NCBI RefSeq assembly: GCF_002879885.1 | Contig: NZ_PNYA01000022.1 | Span: forward strand, 1-64,000 | Origin: Trinickia dabaoshanensis | GTDB taxonomy: Bacteria; Pseudomonadota; Gammaproteobacteria; Burkholderiales; Burkholderiaceae | Length of the DNA: 64,000 bases | Direction of reading: 5' to 3' | In this document: positions 60,865 through 64,000 of the stretch, one piece after another | How the letters are laid out: each line of letters starts with the position of its first letter | Numbering within the stretch: position 1 is the first letter of the stretch | Made by a program: the position numbers and the translations under genes | Notes under the pieces: generated by a model | What the model saw: only the letters and a program-made list of their open reading frames with translations | Database searches by the model: none | Told to the model about the DNA's origin: nothing

Positions 60865-61761
60865 TTAATCCAAGAATTCGCCGGCGCGCCGCTTGAGCAC
60901 GGCGCTGAATTCGTCGAGCCATCCGATCGACAAACGCCAGCTCTGCCAATACAAATCGACGTCGAGATGGCGGCCCGGCGCAAGTTCGACGAGCTCGCCG
61001 CGCTCGAGTAACGTTTCGATCATTTGCGTCGGGCACATGCCCCAGCCGAGGCCCGTCACGCAGGCGCGCAAATAGCCGCCCACGTGCGGTAGCCAGTGCT
61101 GCGGCGGATCGATGTCCGCCCGCGTCAGACGGCGCATGAAGCGCGCTTGCAGCGCATCCTTCGGATTGAACACCACGCACGGCGCCCGGCGCAGCGCGTC
61201 GCGGTTCACCCCTTCCCCGAAATAGCGATGGAAGAACGAGGGCGAGCATACGGCGAGATAACGCATCCGCCCCAGCCGCACGGAACGGCACCCCTGCACC
61301 GGCTCGGCCTGTGTCGTCACCGCCCCTTGCACGCTGCCGTCGCGAATGCGCTGGGCCGTATGGTCTTGATCGTCGATGACGAGGTCCAGCAGCATGCGGC
61401 GTTCGGCGCAAAACGCCGCCACGGCATCGACGAACCACGTACCGACGCTGTCGTCGTTCACGGCCACGCGCAGCGTCGGCCACGACTGCCCGAGCAGAGA
61501 GCCCGCCATCGACGGCATGTCGTCGGCCAATTGCGCCTCGAGCAGCCGCACGCGCTCGGTATGACGGCATAGCAAGGCGCCCGACGCGGTCGCGACGCAT
61601 GGCTGCCCGCGCTTGACGAGCACGCTGCCGACGCGCTCCTCCAGCAGCTTGATGCGCTGAGAGACAGCCGAAGCCGTCACGTTCAACTCGCTCGCGGCCC
61701 GGTCGAACGAGCCGTGCCGAACCACCGCGGCAAGGGCATCGAGCAGGGCATAGTCGATCAT
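60865..61761 (-). CDS. argP: LysR-family regulator ArgP
   Basis: The 298-residue LTTR begins MIDYALLDALAAVVRHGSFD and has TASAVSQRIKLLEERVGSVL in the HTH; GWGMCPTQMIETLLERGELV is typical of ArgP (IciA). ArgP senses lysine/arginine and activates argO, which is divergent at 61859. The intergenic palindrome at 61769 is the likely binding site. Confidence 0.9.
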   Translation of the reverse strand: MIDYALLDALAAVVRHGSFDRAASELNVTASAVSQRIKLLEERVGSVLVKRGQPCVATASGALLCRHTERVRLLEAQLADDMPSMAGSLLGQSWPTLRVAVNDDSVGTWFVDAVAAFCAERRMLLDLVIDDQDHTAQRIRDGSVQGAVTTQAEPVQGCRSVRLGRMRYLAVCSPSFFHRYFGEGVNRDALRRAPCVVFNPKDALQARFMRRLTRADIDPPQHWLPHVGGYLRACVTGLGWGMCPTQMIETLLERGELVELAPGRHLDVDLYWQSWRLSIGWLDEFSAVLKRRAGEFLD

Positions 61762-61768
61762 TAGCGTT

Positions 61769-61785
61769 CCTTAATCGCGTTAAGG
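61769..61785. promoter_or_regulatory. argP-argO intergenic palindrome
   Basis: CCTTAA-TCGCG-TTAAGG is a perfect palindrome with a T-N11-A core, the LysR-type signature, 8 bases from the argP start codon. Confidence 0.6.
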
Positions 61786-61858
61786 CGAATTAGCTGTTCT
61801 TAGATGCATCCGGCATGCAGACTAACGCCATCCACTTGTATCGTCTACCCGCCTCATC

Positions 61859-62488
61859 ATGAACTGGACCGCTTACGCCCACGGCGCCGCGCTGTGCGCC
61901 TCCCTTATCGTCACCATCGGCGCGCAAAACGCGTTCGTGCTCCGGCAAGGCATCATGCGTTCGCACGTCGGCAAGATCGTGGCGCTTTGCACCGTGTCGG
62001 ACTTCTTGTTGATCGCCGCCGGGGTGGGTGGGGCGGCCGCGCTCGCCGCGCGCTATCCGCGCGTCGTGGAGTTCGTCCTATACGGCGGCCTCGCCTACTT
62101 GGCCTGGTTCGGCATTTCGACGCTGCGGCGTGCGTGGCGCCCCGGCCACGCGGTGATGGACGTGGCGAGCCAGCAGGCGCCGGCTCATGCCCCGGCGCCC
62201 CAAAGCGGCTGGTCAGTAGTCCTAATGACGCTCGCCTTTACTTGGCTCAACCCGCACGTGTACGTCGATGTCCTGCTGCTGATCGGCACCGCCGGCGCAC
62301 GCGAACCCGAAGGCGCGAGAATGGCGTTCGCCCTCGGCGCGATGACGATCAGCCCGCTCTGGTTCGTCTCGCTCGGATACGGCGCGCGTCTGTTGGCGCC
62401 GCTCTTTCGTCGAGCGACCGCCTGGCGCGTGCTGGACGGCGCCATCGGAAGCATGGTTCTGTTCGTCGCGGCGGCGCAACTGCGCTAA
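61859..62488 (+). CDS. argO: LysE/ArgO-family basic amino acid exporter
   Basis: The 209-residue protein has about six hydrophobic segments and LysE signatures IGAQNAFVLRQGIMRSHVG, SDFLLIAAGVGG and FTWLNPHVYVDVLLLIG. It exports arginine/lysine under ArgP control. The divergent argP-argO arrangement is widespread in proteobacteria. Confidence 0.92.
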   Translation: MNWTAYAHGAALCASLIVTIGAQNAFVLRQGIMRSHVGKIVALCTVSDFLLIAAGVGGAAALAARYPRVVEFVLYGGLAYLAWFGISTLRRAWRPGHAVMDVASQQAPAHAPAPQSGWSVVLMTLAFTWLNPHVYVDVLLLIGTAGAREPEGARMAFALGAMTISPLWFVSLGYGARLLAPLFRRATAWRVLDGAIGSMVLFVAAAQLR

Positions 62489-62639
62489 CGCGGTTCGGCG
62501 CCGCCGCCCGAACACTCCCAATAGATCGGACACCTAACCGTCCTGATTCATGAACTGTCACTAGATCGTGCTATAAACGCTCGTCGGCAATCGTTTGCGC
62601 GCGTCTCGCGCGCGCCCCCCGGCTGCGAGGTGTTCGTTC

Positions 62640-62843
62640 ATGAAAATCGTCGGCTACTTTGTCCTGTTGTCGGTTGCGCTCGCGCTGCTCGTCGCGATGT
62701 GCGTGATTCTGCAAGAAGGCCACGTCGACCGGACAGACGCACCCGATAGCGACGTCGTCGCGGGCGGCAAGGTCGTCAGCCATACCCCGGCGCCGCCGTC
62801 GGCGCCCAAGCCGACTCCAAGAGCCGCTTTGCCGACGGTCTAA
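62640..62843 (+). CDS. Small single-span membrane protein
   Basis: The 67-residue product has one N-terminal hydrophobic segment (YFVLLSVALALLVAMCVILQ, about 6-25) followed by a short polar, Pro-rich tail. No good Shine-Dalgarno is seen (GAGG lies further up). Unknown function. Confidence 0.5.
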   Translation: MKIVGYFVLLSVALALLVAMCVILQEGHVDRTDAPDSDVVAGGKVVSHTPAPPSAPKPTPRAALPTV

Positions 62844-62869
62844 CACGCGCACACCATCCCGTTGCATGC

Positions 62870-62892
62870 CCGGTTGCGCTCGGCGCAACCGG
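62870..62892. repeat. Perfect 10-bp stem hairpin
   Basis: CCGGTTGCGC and GCGCAACCGG with a 3-base loop lie 27 bases after the small membrane protein gene. No T-tract follows, so it could be an mRNA 3' structure or a weak terminator. Confidence 0.5.
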
Positions 62893-63616
62893 CGTGCTCC
62901 ACCTCGCCCCCTTCCGTGGCAATCTGGAATGTCACGCCTCCCCATTTATTGCACTGCAATCTGAATCGATTTCAGCCGCAATCGATGTGACGACTTTAGG
63001 AGTGGCGCTCGTCTTGTCGAATAATTCAACCGATAAACATATTAAACATCTACGACAACGCTATTATTCATAGCGCTTTTAACCCGCCTCACATAACGTT
63101 TCCGCAACTGCACATTCCGTACGCTCATGTCAGAGCGCGAAGATCGACTCATCCGTCGTTTGGTTGAGCGCGGCGTAGTTATCGGGAATTTTCAACGACG
63201 TTTCCGCCACGCTATCGGCCGTACTCCCTCTCTATTGGCCCGCGGCCGCTGTAGCAAGCGAAGGGCGCATCTGACACGCATCTCGAAAAGATTCACTCAA
63301 TCGGCATGAGATCGAGGTGAAATCTCACATTGCGGGCCGTTTTAAACGATCGCTCAAACCCGCGTAAATATTGAACATTTCATAAAAAGTCGTTTGGACC
63401 TGCGTCTCTATTTACACAAATCGCGATACGCCCGTAAGGTAACGCCCGCTGCCCTCGATATGCCAATTGAGGGTAAATATCCACCCATTCCATAAACTCG
63501 AGCTCCACGGGATCGGGGTCGGTGCTTTTCGTGAAACGGAACACATCGCCGCAAGCGAAATTCCGTCGATGGTTCAAGCACTCACTTCGGCCGACTGCGG
63601 AGCATGGAGACACACT
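62893..63616. other. Intergenic region before the lipoprotein gene
   Basis: No convincing gene is seen in these 724 bases. A reading of 60 codons at 63127 lacks a Shine-Dalgarno. A weak hairpin CGCTA-N7-TAGCG with CTTTT lies near 63059-63080. The region is AT-richer than its surroundings. Confidence 0.4.
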
Positions 63617-64000
63617 ATGGCGCCTACCGCGCGCATTCATTCCTTTATTGCGGCATCCGCCGGCGCCTTGGCCGTCGCGCTGCTGACGAGCGGTTGCAGC
63701 GGTGGGGGATCGGACAACCCCGCGCCGATCGCAACCGCGCCGTGTTCGAGCAACACCTGCTCGGGCTCGGGCGCGACGACGCAACCGACGCCGCCCACCG
63801 TCCTGTGTCCGGCGACGCTCGACTACACCACCACCTATACCGGCGGCTCGGGCAGCGGCGAATACGTCAAGGTCAAGTTCGACACTTCGAAAAAGCAGTA
63901 TCAGATGACGTTCATCGAGTCGGAGGTGCCCACCACCGCCGGACAGGTCAACACCACGCGCGCCGGGCTCACGATCACAGGCGACTTCCAGAACGCGGAC
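63617..64000 (+). CDS. Lipoprotein, DUF2957-like (partial)
   Basis: The gene starts at ATG 63617 behind GGAGA and runs off the right edge (128 codons visible). The leader has a hydrophobic core and the lipobox LLTSGC. The mature part begins CSGGGSDNPAPIATAP, with a Pro/Ser/Thr linker and then YTTTYTGGSGSGEYVKVKFD. This matches large Burkholderiales lipoproteins annotated with DUF2957. The function of the family is unknown. Confidence 0.7.
   Translation, partial: MAPTARIHSFIAASAGALAVALLTSGCSGGGSDNPAPIATAPCSSNTCSGSGATTQPTPPTVLCPATLDYTTTYTGGSGSGEYVKVKFDTSKKQYQMTFIESEVPTTAGQVNTTRAGLTITGDFQNAD

Noticed and set aside
63127-63309. 60-codon open frame before the lipoprotein gene
   Set aside because: No ribosome-binding site, Arg-rich composition typical of chance frames and no recognisable motif.
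1-64000. CRISPR arrays, tRNA or rRNA genes and insertion sequences
   Set aside because: No regularly spaced repeats, no tRNA-like cloverleaf sequence and no transposase or IS ends were recognised by eye; this is not a substitute for a dedicated scan.

Overview
The window looks like chromosomal DNA of a Burkholderia sensu lato bacterium (Burkholderia, Paraburkholderia or Trinickia type). The grounds are high GC, Burkholderia-type trimeric porins, a C-terminal DUF2957-like lipoprotein start, an argP/argO pair, and dense aromatic-catabolism operons. Species level cannot be judged from sequence reading alone.

Layout. (1) About 1-7,400, minus strand: one end of a conjugative or integrative element. 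An AlpA-like regulator, a small HTH-like protein, a ParA-type ATPase, a TrbM/KikA-like exported protein and virB1-virB2-virB3-virB4-virB6 form a tightly packed mating-pair-formation operon that runs off the left edge. virB5 is not between virB4 and virB6. (2) 7,683-18,085: an amide/amino-acid type uptake and hydrolysis locus. It holds a porin, an AA_synth-family protein, an amidase, a complete branched-chain-amino-acid/urea-like ABC transporter (minus strand), two tandemly duplicated XRE regulators, each behind its own 17-bp palindrome, and a second amidase (plus strand). (3) 18,142-19,841: a TacAT-like GNAT/ribbon-helix-helix toxin-antitoxin pair and a GntR/FCD regulator.

(4) 20,081-32,423: the most unusual part, an apparently undescribed quorum-sensing-linked biosynthetic cluster. 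Ten overlapping genes encode two acyl-CoA-dehydrogenase-like proteins, a stand-alone carrier protein, an AMP-forming ligase, a PLP decarboxylase, a GNAT and four KASIII-like proteins. They are followed by a LuxR regulator and a LuxI synthase. The KASIII proteins form two adjacent pairs; in each pair the first member has lost the active-site Cys and the second keeps it, as in PqsB/PqsC. The ligase, carrier protein and decarboxylase resemble the trio known from exosortase-A loci and butirosin side-chain biosynthesis. I infer that an amino acid is loaded on the carrier protein, decarboxylated and/or dehydrogenated, and condensed with acyl chains; the product is unknown.

(5) About 32,359-34,222: a scar-like region with one unknown coiled-coil protein, a short orphan open frame and a 5'-truncated DUF72 pseudogene. 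(6) 34,219-47,892: phenylpropanoid/vanillate catabolism. It has vanA-vanB with a VanR-like GntR, an aryl aldehyde dehydrogenase and an aryl alcohol dehydrogenase. An operon of crotonase, feruloyl-CoA synthetase, amidohydrolase and SDR is divergent from a MarR regulator, and a porin and an MFS importer follow. A palindrome GTTAT-N5-ATAAC occurs at three promoters and probably defines the MarR regulon. (7) 48,162-49,244: an AI-2E-family permease. (8) 49,354-58,745: a LysR-linked meta-cleavage operon of unknown substrate: MetA-family outer-membrane protein, C-C hydrolase, extradiol dioxygenase, Rieske ferredoxin, FAD monooxygenase, MFS transporter, cyclase-family hydrolase, cupin, FAH-family hydrolase and epimerase. 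(9) 59,070-64,000: a LysR regulator, an XRE-cupin regulator, argP/argO, a small membrane protein and the start of a large lipoprotein gene.

Most gene borders were set from visible ribosome-binding sites and from ATGA/GTGA stop-start overlaps, which are very common here. All functional statements come from motif and family recognition, not from database searches.
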